Positions 18,310 to 25,623 of a DNA stretch of 33,009 bases are shown here, one piece after another. Made by a program: the position numbers and the translations under genes. The stretch spans positions 1-33,009 of the forward strand of contig CASENS010000117.1 in NCBI GenBank assembly GCA_949289345.1, written 5' to 3'. The DNA is from an uncultured Bacteroides sp. (GTDB lineage Bacteria; Bacteroidota; Bacteroidia; Bacteroidales; Bacteroidaceae). Under the pieces are notes generated by a model. It made no database searches. It was not told the origin of the DNA and saw only the letters and a list, made by a program, of their open reading frames with translations. Within the stretch, counting starts at the first letter, position 1. Each line of letters starts with the position of its first letter.

Positions 18310-18918
18310 TTACTTGATATGCCGTTTGATGTACATGGTCAGTATGTCGATGGCTACTTGATTGCTGCCTCCTTCGGGTACAATGAGGTCAGCGTACCGC
18401 TTGCATGGCTCGATAAATTGCAGATGCATAGGCTTCAACACACGAGTGTAACGCTCCATCACAGCTTCAGCCGTACGCCCTCGCTCCAGCACGTCACGCT
18501 GGATGACGCGTATGAGACGCTCGTCGGGGTCGGCATCGACAAACACCTTGAGATCCATCATCCCACGCAGGCTTTCGTCGTACAAAGCCATGATACCCTC
18601 GATAATAATGACTTCGCGCGGCTCAATGTGCACGGTCTGAGGCTGGCGCGAGGAAGTGACATACTCATATACAGGCTGCTCCACACTCTCGCCCCGACGC
18701 AGGGCTGCCACCTGTCCTGTAAGAAGCGGCCAGTCGAAAGCGTCCGGATGGTCGAAGTTAATGCGTTGCCTCAACTCCATCGGCACGTGACTGCTATCTT
18801 TATAATACGAGTCCTGCGGCAACAGGACTACTTCGCCCGCAGGCAGGCTCTCGATGATTTTTCTTACTACGGTAGTCTTCCCCGAACCGGTTCCACCGGC
18901 TATTCCAATGATTAACAT
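18310..18918 (-). CDS. udk: Uridine kinase
   Basis: A 202-residue P-loop kinase that phosphorylates uridine and cytidine to UMP and CMP in pyrimidine salvage. The Walker A loop GIAGGTGSGKTT lies at 5-16. Other family features are FDHPDAFDWPLL, which contacts the nucleoside, VIIEGIMALYDE (Walker B type) and the DADPDERLIRVIQRDVLERGR lid region. The length matches bacterial Udk. It has a good promoter 80 bases upstream (18998-19029) and is followed by the transglycosylase gene. De novo carbamoyl phosphate synthesis (carA, carB) lies 7 kb away on the other strand. Confidence 0.96.
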   Translation of the reverse strand: MLIIGIAGGTGSGKTTVVRKIIESLPAGEVVLLPQDSYYKDSSHVPMELRQRINFDHPDAFDWPLLTGQVAALRRGESVEQPVYEYVTSSRQPQTVHIEPREVIIIEGIMALYDESLRGMMDLKVFVDADPDERLIRVIQRDVLERGRTAEAVMERYTRVLKPMHLQFIEPCKRYADLIVPEGGSNQVAIDILTMYIKRHIK

Positions 18919-18927
18919 GTGACAATA

Positions 18928-18959
18928 TTGTGTATTTTAAAACAAAAAGCGTACATTTG
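18928..18959 (+). promoter_or_regulatory. Promoter for the Dabb-dsbD operon
   Basis: TTG (18928-18930) is followed after 21 bases by TACATTTG (18952-18959). The start of transcription should be near 18966, giving a leader of about 70 bases that contains the hairpin at 18972-18991. It points toward the udk promoter at 18998-19029. Confidence 0.6.
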
Positions 18960-18971
18960 CAACCAATTTTC

Positions 18972-18991
18972 GCGTGGCTCTATATCCACGC
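18972..18991. repeat. Inverted repeat between facing promoters
   Basis: GCGTGG (18972-18977) and CCACGC (18986-18991) can form a 6-bp GC-rich stem with an 8-base loop. It falls at the 5' end of the transcripts predicted from both facing promoters and could act as an RNA hairpin or as an operator. Confidence 0.55.
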
Positions 18992-18997
18992 ACGGCA

Positions 18998-19029
18998 CAA
19001 AGATAAAAATAAATTATAAAAATAGCAAA
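18998..19029 (-). promoter_or_regulatory. Promoter for udk
   Basis: On the minus strand TTTG (19026-19029) is followed after exactly 20 bases by TATCTTTG (18998-19005), one of the best matches to the Bacteroidetes consensus in the window. The leader would be about 75 bases. Confidence 0.7.
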
Positions 19030-19037
19030 GCAAAAGT

Positions 19038-19337
19038 ATGGTTAAACACATTGTGTTGTTCAAACTGAAAAACGAAGCTACGGACGAAGCGAAATGCGCG
19101 GCCGCCCTCCGTTTCAAGGAAGCCATCCTGGCACTTCCTGCAAAAATAGACGTGATACGCAAGATTGAAGTAGGGCTGAACATCAACCCCGACGAGACGT
19201 GGAGCATCGCCCTGTACGGTGAATTTGACACGCTGGAGGATGTACGTACCTACGCCCAACACCCCGCCCATGTGGCCGCCGGCAAGCTCTTGGCCGAAGT
19301 GAAGGAGAGCCGGGCATGTGTGGATTATGAATTTTGA
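19038..19337 (+). CDS. Dabb-domain (stress-responsive alpha/beta barrel) protein
   Basis: A 99-residue soluble protein covering one Dabb domain, a ferredoxin-like fold that dimerises into a barrel. It shows the family's opening MVKHIVLFKLK, the central helix with FKEAILALPAKID, and a C-terminal helix and strand with YAQHPAHVAAGKLL and RACVDYEF. Homologues include plant stress proteins and the polyketide cyclase of cannabinoid synthesis, but most bacterial members have no assigned function and none can be given here. It lies four bases upstream of the dsbD start and is presumably cotranscribed with it. Confidence 0.9.
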   Translation: MVKHIVLFKLKNEATDEAKCAAALRFKEAILALPAKIDVIRKIEVGLNINPDETWSIALYGEFDTLEDVRTYAQHPAHVAAGKLLAEVKESRACVDYEF

Positions 19338-19341
19338 AAAA

Positions 19342-21351
19342 ATGATGAGCTTTATGAGAAGACTGATTTATACTTTCATTGGGACGTTATTGGCCATTGC
19401 CGTACATGCCCAAATTCTGGAACCGGTAAAGTTTAAGACAGAGCTGAAAAACGTGTCCACCACCGAGATAGAAATTGTGTTTACCGGTACGATAGACGCG
19501 GGCTGGCATGTTTATTCCACTGATTTGGAAGATGGAGGCCCCATTTCCGCCACGTTCAATACGGACATTATACAAGGTGCCGAACCCGTCGGCAAGTTAC
19601 GCCCCGTGGGCAAAGAAATAAGCGCCTTCGACAAGCTGTTCGAAATGCAAGTGCGTTATTTTGAAAGCACCGTCCAATTCGCTCAAACGCTGAAGCTCAC
19701 GGGCGGAGCCTATGACATAACAGGATATTTGGAATACGGAGCGTGCAATGACGAGAATTGCCTTCCACCCACGCGAGTGGAATTCAGCTACAAAGGACAG
19801 TCCGAAGGCTCATCGCAAGCCCTGACGTCCACCAATAATAATAGAGAGGAAAGTGCCTCTGAAACCATCGTAGACGGAGCGGGCGAATCTACGCCTATCC
19901 TCGTGCCCAACACGGAAAGCGATGTATGGGCGCCCGTCATCGACCAGCTGAACGCCTTTGGCGAGACGGTGACGCAACGAGACTTGTCATGGCTCTACAT
20001 CTTCGGCATGGGCTTCGTGGGCGGCCTGCTGGCATTGTTCACTCCCTGCGTGTGGCCCATCATCCCCATGACCGTCAGTTTTTTCCTAAAGCGTACGAAA
20101 GACAAGAAAAAAGGCATCCGTGACGCTTGCACGTATGGTGCATCCATCATCGTGATATACTTGGCTTTAGGCTTGATTATCACAGCTATGTTCGGTCCCA
20201 GCGCACTGAATGCGCTCTCCACCAACGCTGTGTTCAACATTTTCTTCTGCCTTTTGCTGGTGGTGTTTGCGGCCTCCTTCTTCGGAGCGTTCGAAATAAC
20301 GTTGCCATCCAAATGGAGCAATGCGGTGGATAGCAAAGCGGAGCAAACTACAGGTCTTATCAGCATCTTCTTGATGGCCTTCACGCTCTCGCTGGTCAGT
20401 TTCTCGTGCACGGGTCCCATTATAGGCTTCCTGCTGGTGGAAGTGTATACCACGGGCAGCATTATAGGCCCGGCCATCGGCATGTTCGGCTTTGCGTTGG
20501 CATTGGCTTTGCCTTTCACGCTCTTTGCCCTCTTCCCCTCATGGCTGAAGAGCATGCCCAAATCGGGCGGATGGATGAACGTCATCAAAGTTATGCTGGG
20601 CTTCATTGAACTGGCTTTTGCCTTAAAATTCCTTTCCGTGGCCGACCTGGCCTACGGCTGGGGAATCCTCGACCGGGAGACTTTCCTTGCCCTGTGGATT
20701 GTGCTCTTCGGCTTGCTGGGCTTCTACCTGCTGGGAAAAATAAAATTCCCCCACGATGACGAGAAAAATCGGGTAAGCGTACCCCGCTTCTTCCTGGCTT
20801 TTGCCTCGCTGGCTTTTGCCGTGTACATGGTACCTGGTCTTTGGGGCGCTCCGCTGAAAGCCGTAAGCGCTTTTGCTCCGCCCATGCAGACACAGGACTT
20901 CAACCTTTACACGAAGGAAGTCCATGCCCAGTTCGATGATTACGATGCAGGTATGAAATACGCCCGCGAGCACGGCAAGCCCGTCATGCTGGATTTCACC
21001 GGATACGGATGCGTGAATTGCCGCAAGATGGAACTAGCCGTGTGGACAGACCCCAAAGTAAGCGACCTCATCCGCAATGACTATGTGCTCATCACCCTCT
21101 ACGTGGACGAGAAAACCCGTCTGCCCCAGCCTGTCAAGGTCGTGGAAAACGGTAAAGAGCACACGTTGCGCACGGTAGGAGACAAGTGGAGCTTCCTACA
21201 ACGCGTAAAATTTGGCGCCAACGCCCAGCCCTTCTACGTGTTAATAGACAATGAAGGCAAGCCGCTGAACAAATCATATTCCTATGATGAGGATATTAAT
21301 AAATACGTGGACTTCCTGGAGACGGGATTGGAGAATTACAAAAAGAGATGA
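19342..21351 (+). CDS. dsbD: Thiol:disulfide interchange protein DsbD
   Basis: A protein of 669 residues from the ATG at 19342, four bases after the Dabb stop. The frame is open upstream but would overlap that gene. It carries electrons from cytoplasmic thioredoxin to periplasmic proteins. After a signal peptide (...IAVHAQ) the N-terminal periplasmic domain has a Cys pair at 135 and 140 (YGACNDENCLPP). About eight membrane segments follow, with the redox-active Cys236 (TPCVWPIIP) and Cys356 (FSCTGPIIG). The C-terminal thioredoxin-like domain has CVNC at 557-560. All three cysteine pairs needed for the relay are therefore present. A Thr/Ser/Glu-rich linker lies between the first domain and the membrane part. 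Confidence 0.95.
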   Translation: MMSFMRRLIYTFIGTLLAIAVHAQILEPVKFKTELKNVSTTEIEIVFTGTIDAGWHVYSTDLEDGGPISATFNTDIIQGAEPVGKLRPVGKEISAFDKLFEMQVRYFESTVQFAQTLKLTGGAYDITGYLEYGACNDENCLPPTRVEFSYKGQSEGSSQALTSTNNNREESASETIVDGAGESTPILVPNTESDVWAPVIDQLNAFGETVTQRDLSWLYIFGMGFVGGLLALFTPCVWPIIPMTVSFFLKRTKDKKKGIRDACTYGASIIVIYLALGLIITAMFGPSALNALSTNAVFNIFFCLLLVVFAASFFGAFEITLPSKWSNAVDSKAEQTTGLISIFLMAFTLSLVSFSCTGPIIGFLLVEVYTTGSIIGPAIGMFGFALALALPFTLFALFPSWLKSMPKSGGWMNVIKVMLGFIELAFALKFLSVADLAYGWGILDRETFLALWIVLFGLLGFYLLGKIKFPHDDEKNRVSVPRFFLAFASLAFAVYMVPGLWGAPLKAVSAFAPPMQTQDFNLYTKEVHAQFDDYDAGMKYAREHGKPVMLDFTGYGCVNCRKMELAVWTDPKVSDLIRNDYVLITLYVDEKTRLPQPVKVVENGKEHTLRTVGDKWSFLQRVKFGANAQPFYVLIDNEGKPLNKSYSYDEDINKYVDFLETGLENYKKR

Positions 21352-21387
21352 GACATAGCCCTGCACAGAATAATCTCCAAAAAACAG

Positions 21388-21409
21388 GAAAACGCTTGCA
21401 AGAGTTTTC
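21388..21409. promoter_or_regulatory. Operator-like dyad over the ligase promoter
   Basis: The 22-base sequence from GAAAAC to GTTTTC, centred on CTTG|CAAG, is a perfect inverted repeat except for one mismatched pair (21394/21403). It covers the -33 TTG of the following promoter, where a dimeric repressor would block transcription. It could also act as a weak hairpin after dsbD, but no T-run follows. Confidence 0.5.
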
Positions 21410-21426
21410 GCTATACTCTATCTTTG
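21396..21426 (+). promoter_or_regulatory. Promoter for the AMP-dependent ligase
   Basis: TTG (21396-21398) is followed after exactly 20 bases by TATCTTTG (21419-21426). The leader to the ATG at 21463 would be about 30 bases. This supports the start at MKRDHTFIGY rather than the longer open frame from 21424, which would begin inside the promoter. Confidence 0.7.
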
Positions 21427-21462
21427 CGCAGTTTTATCACTAATGTGCACAATAAACATCGC

Positions 21463-23130
21463 ATGAAACGAGACCATACTTTTATAGGCTACATCGAGCA
21501 GAGCATCGTGCGCAACTGGGACATGAACGCCCTGACTGATTATAAAGGCGCTACCCTGCAATATAAAGATGTAGCCCGCAAGATAGAGAAGTTCCACCTC
21601 GTGTTGGAGCATGCCGGTATCAAGCCCGGAGACAAGATTGCCGTATGTGGACGTAACAGCGCCCATTGGGCTGTGGTCTTCTTGGGTGCCATCACCTACG
21701 GAGCCGTCATAGTCCCCATCCTGCATGAGTTCAAGGCCGACAATATACACAACATCGTGAACCACTCCGAAGCCCGTCTGCTTTTCGTAGGCGATCAGGC
21801 ATGGGAATATCTTAACGAGGAGCGTATGCCTAACCTGATAGGTATTGTTCTTTTGCCGGACTTTACCCCCGTGGTGTGCCGGGACGAGCGGTTGATGGAC
21901 GCATTCGAACACCGCAACGTACTCTATGGGCAGCGTTATCCCAAGAATTTCCGCCCCGAGCACGTGCACTACCGTCGGGAAGAATCGCCCGAAGAGTTGT
22001 GTATCATAAACTACACATCGGGCACCACGGGCTACAGCAAGGGGGTGATGCTGCCCTACCGAAGTATCCTCTCCAATGTGGATTATTGCTTCGAGATGCG
22101 TCCTGTTCGGCCGGGCGACCGCATCGTGTCGATGCTCCCCTTAGGACACGTGTTTGGCATGACGTATGATTTCCTGTACGGCTTTTGCGCAGGCGCTCAC
22201 CTGTTCTTCCTTACCCGTATGCCTTCGCCTAAAATTATCGCCCAGTCCTTTGCCGACATCAAGCCACGCCTTATTTCGTGTGTGCCGCTTATCGTGGAGA
22301 AGATTATCAAGAAGGACATACTCCCCCGTTTGGACAACACTATCGGAAAACTGCTTCTGCGCGTGCCTATTATAAATGATCGCATTAGGGCTGCAGCACG
22401 CGATGCAGCCATGCAGATATTCGGAGGAGAATTCAACGACATCATCATCGGAGGTGCCCCGTTCAATGCTGATGTGGAACGCTTCCTCAAGCAGATAGGC
22501 TTTCCCTATACCATTGCTTACGGCATGACGGAATGTGGCCCCATCATCTGCTCCAGTCGCTGGCAGGACCTGAAGTTAGGCTCGTGCGGAAAAGCCGCCT
22601 CACGCATGGAGGTGCGTATCGACTCTGGCGACCCCCAGAACCGTCCGGGTGAAATCATTTGCCGGGGCGAAAACTTGATGCTGGGCTATTATAAGAATCC
22701 CGAAGCTACGGCCCAAATCATTGACGCACGCGGATGGCTCCATACGGGAGATTTAGCCACAATGGACGGAAACGGATATGTCACCGTGCGCGGACGAAGC
22801 AAGAACATGCTCCTCACAGCCAGCGGACAAAATATCTATCCGGAAGAAATCGAAAGCAAACTGAACAACATGCCCTACGTGAGCGAATCGCTTGTAGTGC
22901 TGCAACGCGACAAACTCGTAGCACTCATTTATCCGGATTTCGACGAAGCCTACGCTAACGGTATGGAAATGTCGGACATCGAAGAGGCCATGGAGCAAAA
23001 CCGCCAAGAGCTGAATCAACACTTGCCCGTTTACAGCCAGATAACGAAGGTGAAGATACACTACGAGGAGTTTGAGAAAACGGCCAAAAAGAGTATCAAG
23101 CGCTTCATGTACCAAGAGGCGAAAGGTTGA
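21463..23130 (+). CDS. AMP-dependent acyl-CoA synthetase-like ligase
   Basis: A 555-residue enzyme of the ANL adenylate-forming superfamily, most like long-chain fatty acid--CoA ligases. It activates a carboxylate with ATP and passes it to a thiol, usually CoA. Visible core motifs are the ATP loop YTSGTTGYSKG at 184-194, YGMTECGP at 353-360, GWLHTGD with Asp430, the hinge GRSKN at 444-448, and a C-terminal Lys in TAKKSIKR at 540-547. No signal peptide or long hydrophobic segment is seen, so it is probably cytoplasmic or peripheral. It is a single-gene unit with its own promoter and a dyad over it. The true substrate cannot be read from the sequence. Confidence 0.88.
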   Translation: MKRDHTFIGYIEQSIVRNWDMNALTDYKGATLQYKDVARKIEKFHLVLEHAGIKPGDKIAVCGRNSAHWAVVFLGAITYGAVIVPILHEFKADNIHNIVNHSEARLLFVGDQAWEYLNEERMPNLIGIVLLPDFTPVVCRDERLMDAFEHRNVLYGQRYPKNFRPEHVHYRREESPEELCIINYTSGTTGYSKGVMLPYRSILSNVDYCFEMRPVRPGDRIVSMLPLGHVFGMTYDFLYGFCAGAHLFFLTRMPSPKIIAQSFADIKPRLISCVPLIVEKIIKKDILPRLDNTIGKLLLRVPIINDRIRAAARDAAMQIFGGEFNDIIIGGAPFNADVERFLKQIGFPYTIAYGMTECGPIICSSRWQDLKLGSCGKAASRMEVRIDSGDPQNRPGEIICRGENLMLGYYKNPEATAQIIDARGWLHTGDLATMDGNGYVTVRGRSKNMLLTASGQNIYPEEIESKLNNMPYVSESLVVLQRDKLVALIYPDFDEAYANGMEMSDIEEAMEQNRQELNQHLPVYSQITKVKIHYEEFEKTAKKSIKRFMYQEAKG

Positions 23131-23208
23131 GCGAACAGCGCAAATTCCTCCTTGAAGGATGCTTTTTCAACTTTTTGATGTGCTTTTGGCAAATAAATGG
23201 CGAACAGG

Positions 23209-23241
23209 TTGACTTTATGTTCGGGAGAATGCGTATCTTTG
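23209..23241 (+). promoter_or_regulatory. Promoter for the purF-like/carAB operon
   Basis: TTG (23209-23211) is followed after 22 bases by TATCTTTG (23234-23241), giving a leader of about 25 bases before the ATG at 23273. The spacing is slightly longer than in the other promoters here. Confidence 0.55.
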
Positions 23242-23272
23242 CATCGACAAAATAATAAGCGCATTATTCTTT

Positions 23273-25156
23273 ATGGAACAACTGAAACATGAATGCGGCG
23301 TGGGCATGATACGCTTGCTCAAACCCCTGGAGTACTACGAACAGAAGTATGGCACTTGGATGTATGGCCTGAACAAGCTCTATCTCCTCATGGAAAAACA
23401 GCACAACCGCGGACAGGAAGGCGCAGGCTTGGCATGCGTCAAGTTAGAGGCCAATCCCGGGGAGGAATATATGTTTCGCGAACGGGCACTGGGCTCGGGA
23501 GCCATTACCGAGATTTTCGACACGGTGCACAGCCAGTTCAAGGACTTGACGCCGGAGCAGTTGCACAATGCCGACTATGCCAAGAAATGCTTGCCCTTTG
23601 CGGGCGAAGTCTACATGGGACATTTGCGCTACAGCACCACGGGCAAGTCGGGCCTTTCCTACGTTCATCCCTTCCTTCGAAGAAATAACTGGCGAGCAAA
23701 GAACCTTGCCCTTTGCGGCAACTTCAACCTGACGAATGTAGACGAGATATTTGCCAAGATTACCGCCATGGGCCAGCATCCGCGTAAGTATGCTGATACA
23801 TACATCATACTGGAGCAGGTGGGACACCGCCTGGACCGCGAAGTGGAACGGCTCTATGATATAGCTGTGGGTGAAGGTCTCACCGGCATGGACATCACTC
23901 ATTACATTGAAGATCACATCGAGTTAGCCAACGTCCTGCGTACGTCGAGCAAGGATTGGGATGGAGGTTACGTTATCTGCGGCCTGACTGGAAGCGGGGA
24001 ATCCTTTGCCATACGCGACCCTTGGGGCATTCGTACAGCCTTTTGGTATCAAGATGACGAAGTGGCCGTATTGGCCAGTGAGCGTCCCGTGATACAAACC
24101 GTGTTCAATGTGCCTATGGAGTCCATCAAGGAAATGCAACCCGGGCAGACGGTCATCTTCACCAAAGCAGGCAAGATGCGCACCATCCAAATCAACAAGC
24201 CCCGCGAGTTCAAACCATGTTCCTTCGAACGCATCTATTTCAGCCGGGGCAGCGACGCGGACATCTACAAAGAAAGGAAACAGCTCGGCAAAGAATTGGT
24301 GCCCACTATCCTTCGCGCCATCGACAACGACATCGACCATACGGTATTCTCCTTCATCCCCAATACGGCCGAGGTAGCCTACTGCGGACTGATGGAGGGC
24401 TTGAACGAATACCTCAACCAGGAGAAAGTCTATCAGATTGATGCCTTGGAGCATAATCCCACACATGAACAGCTGGAGCGCATCATTTCCCGCCGCATCC
24501 GGGGCGAAAAGGTGGCCATCAAGGACATCAAGCTCCGTACATTCATTGCCGAGGGCAATACGCGCAACGACCTGGCGGCACACGTGTATGACATTACCTA
24601 CGGCAGCCTGGTGCCGGGCGAAGACAACTTGGTTATCATAGACGACAGCATCGTGCGCGGCACTACACTGAAGCAGAGCATCATCGGCATCTTGGACCGA
24701 CTGGGGCCGAAGAAAATCGTCATCGTGTCCAGTTCGCCCCAAGTGCGTTATCCCGATTACTACGGCATCGATATGTCCCGCATGACGGAGTTCATAGCCT
24801 TCAAGGCAGCCATCGAGTTACTGAAAGAGCGCGACATGAAGGACGTGATTGCCGCAGCCTACCGCAAGTCCAAAGACCAGGCCGACTTGCCCAAGGAACA
24901 GATGGTGAACTACGTGAAGGACATTTATGCCCCCTTCACCGATGAGGAAATATCCGCCAAGATGGCTGAACTCCTCACGCCCGAAGGCACCCGCGCCAAA
25001 ATTCAGATAGTCTATCAGCCCCTCGAAGGACTGCACCAAGCTTGTCCCAACCATCCGGGTGACTGGTACTTCAGCGGCGACTATCCCACACCGGGCGGGG
25101 TGAAGATGCTGAACAAGGCGTTCATTGATTATATTGAACAGGTATATCAATTCTAA
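23273..25156 (+). CDS. PurF-like amidophosphoribosyltransferase, long divergent form
   Basis: A 627-residue protein with a class II glutamine amidotransferase domain followed by a PRPP-binding transferase domain, the plan of PurF, which makes phosphoribosylamine in purine synthesis. The nucleophile is Cys8 (HECGVG) after a short propeptide that must be cleaved. Glutamine-site segments are present but altered (QHNRGQEGAG, GHLRYSTTGKSG, LCGNFNLTN). The PRPP loop VIIDDSIVRGTT lies at 454-465. It is about 120 residues longer than E. coli PurF, with extra sequence between the domains and at the C-terminus. It heads an operon with two small membrane proteins and carA-carB. It could be a second PurF or a related enzyme with another acceptor. 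Confidence 0.82.
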   Translation: MEQLKHECGVGMIRLLKPLEYYEQKYGTWMYGLNKLYLLMEKQHNRGQEGAGLACVKLEANPGEEYMFRERALGSGAITEIFDTVHSQFKDLTPEQLHNADYAKKCLPFAGEVYMGHLRYSTTGKSGLSYVHPFLRRNNWRAKNLALCGNFNLTNVDEIFAKITAMGQHPRKYADTYIILEQVGHRLDREVERLYDIAVGEGLTGMDITHYIEDHIELANVLRTSSKDWDGGYVICGLTGSGESFAIRDPWGIRTAFWYQDDEVAVLASERPVIQTVFNVPMESIKEMQPGQTVIFTKAGKMRTIQINKPREFKPCSFERIYFSRGSDADIYKERKQLGKELVPTILRAIDNDIDHTVFSFIPNTAEVAYCGLMEGLNEYLNQEKVYQIDALEHNPTHEQLERIISRRIRGEKVAIKDIKLRTFIAEGNTRNDLAAHVYDITYGSLVPGEDNLVIIDDSIVRGTTLKQSIIGILDRLGPKKIVIVSSSPQVRYPDYYGIDMSRMTEFIAFKAAIELLKERDMKDVIAAAYRKSKDQADLPKEQMVNYVKDIYAPFTDEEISAKMAELLTPEGTRAKIQIVYQPLEGLHQACPNHPGDWYFSGDYPTPGGVKMLNKAFIDYIEQVYQF

Positions 25157-25167
25157 TTTTAATATAA

Positions 25168-25189
25168 AACCCCTCGAATTCGAGGGGTT
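25168..25189. promoter_or_regulatory. Perfect 22-base palindrome between the PurF-like gene and the first small membrane protein
   Basis: AACCCCTCGA followed by its exact complement makes an 11-bp dyad without mismatch. As RNA it gives a GC-rich hairpin ending 10 bases before the ATG at 25200, with the GAGGGG of its 3' arm resembling a ribosome-binding sequence. No T-run follows on the plus strand, so it could be a partial terminator, an RNA-stabilising 3' end for the first gene, or a translation control element. Confidence 0.6.
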
Positions 25190-25199
25190 AATTGAGTAT

Positions 25200-25397
25200 A
25201 TGAACAACGAACCCAAGAAGAAATCCGCCTTCGCCGATGAATGGTTTGGTGCGGGCATAGCCCTCGGTGTGGCATTCGGCATCATCTTTGAGAACCTCGG
25301 CCTGTGGTTGCCCATCGGCGTGTGCATCGGGCTGGTGGTGCCTGCCTTGAAGAAAAGGATGAATAAGAATAAAAATAGCGAACAAGATAACGGCTAA
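25200..25397 (+). CDS. Small two-helix membrane protein (first of pair)
   Basis: A 65-residue protein. A short charged N-terminus (MNNEPKKKSAFADEW) is followed by two hydrophobic, glycine-rich segments, FGAGIALGVAFGIIF and WLPIGVCIGLVVPAL, joined by ENLGL. A basic polar tail follows (KKRMNKNKNSEQDNG). The small-residue spacing suggests helix packing of the glycine-zipper kind. The frame is open further upstream into the PurF-like gene, but the ATG at 25200 gives a complete protein. Its core resembles that of the next gene, so the two are probably paralogues. I recognise no named family and no function. It lies five bases before its partner, inside the PurF-like/carAB operon. Confidence 0.75.
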   Translation: MNNEPKKKSAFADEWFGAGIALGVAFGIIFENLGLWLPIGVCIGLVVPALKKRMNKNKNSEQDNG

Positions 25398-25401
25398 GTA
25401 T

Positions 25402-25623
25402 ATGGAAGAAGGACAAGAAGAGAAACAGGCAGAAGAGCAAAAGAAGAAAGGACCAGCCATTTACGTCTACTTCGGCCTAATGTTTGGCATAGCCTTGGGT
25501 GCTGCATGGCACAACATAGGCTTAGGAATGATCTTGGGCGCTGCGGCAGGTTATGCCTACTATCAATATAAAGTGAAATCAGATAAGAAGAACAACAATA
25601 ATAACGAACCCGATAAAGAATGA
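25402..25623 (+). CDS. Small two-helix membrane protein (second of pair)
   Basis: A 73-residue protein with a highly charged Glu/Lys/Gln-rich N-terminus (MEEGQEEKQAEEQKKK) and two glycine-rich hydrophobic segments, YVYFGLMFGIALGAAW and GLGMILGAAAGYAYY, joined by HNIGL. A polar Lys/Asn tail follows (KSDKKNNNNNEPDKE). The layout of helix, [FW]-x-N-[LI]-G turn, helix and polar tail matches the preceding gene. Its TGA overlaps the carA ATG (ATGA at 25620-25623), so its translation is coupled to carA. The function is unknown. A role in placing or regulating carbamoyl-phosphate synthesis at the membrane is only a guess from position. Confidence 0.78.
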   Translation: MEEGQEEKQAEEQKKKGPAIYVYFGLMFGIALGAAWHNIGLGMILGAAAGYAYYQYKVKSDKKNNNNNEPDKE

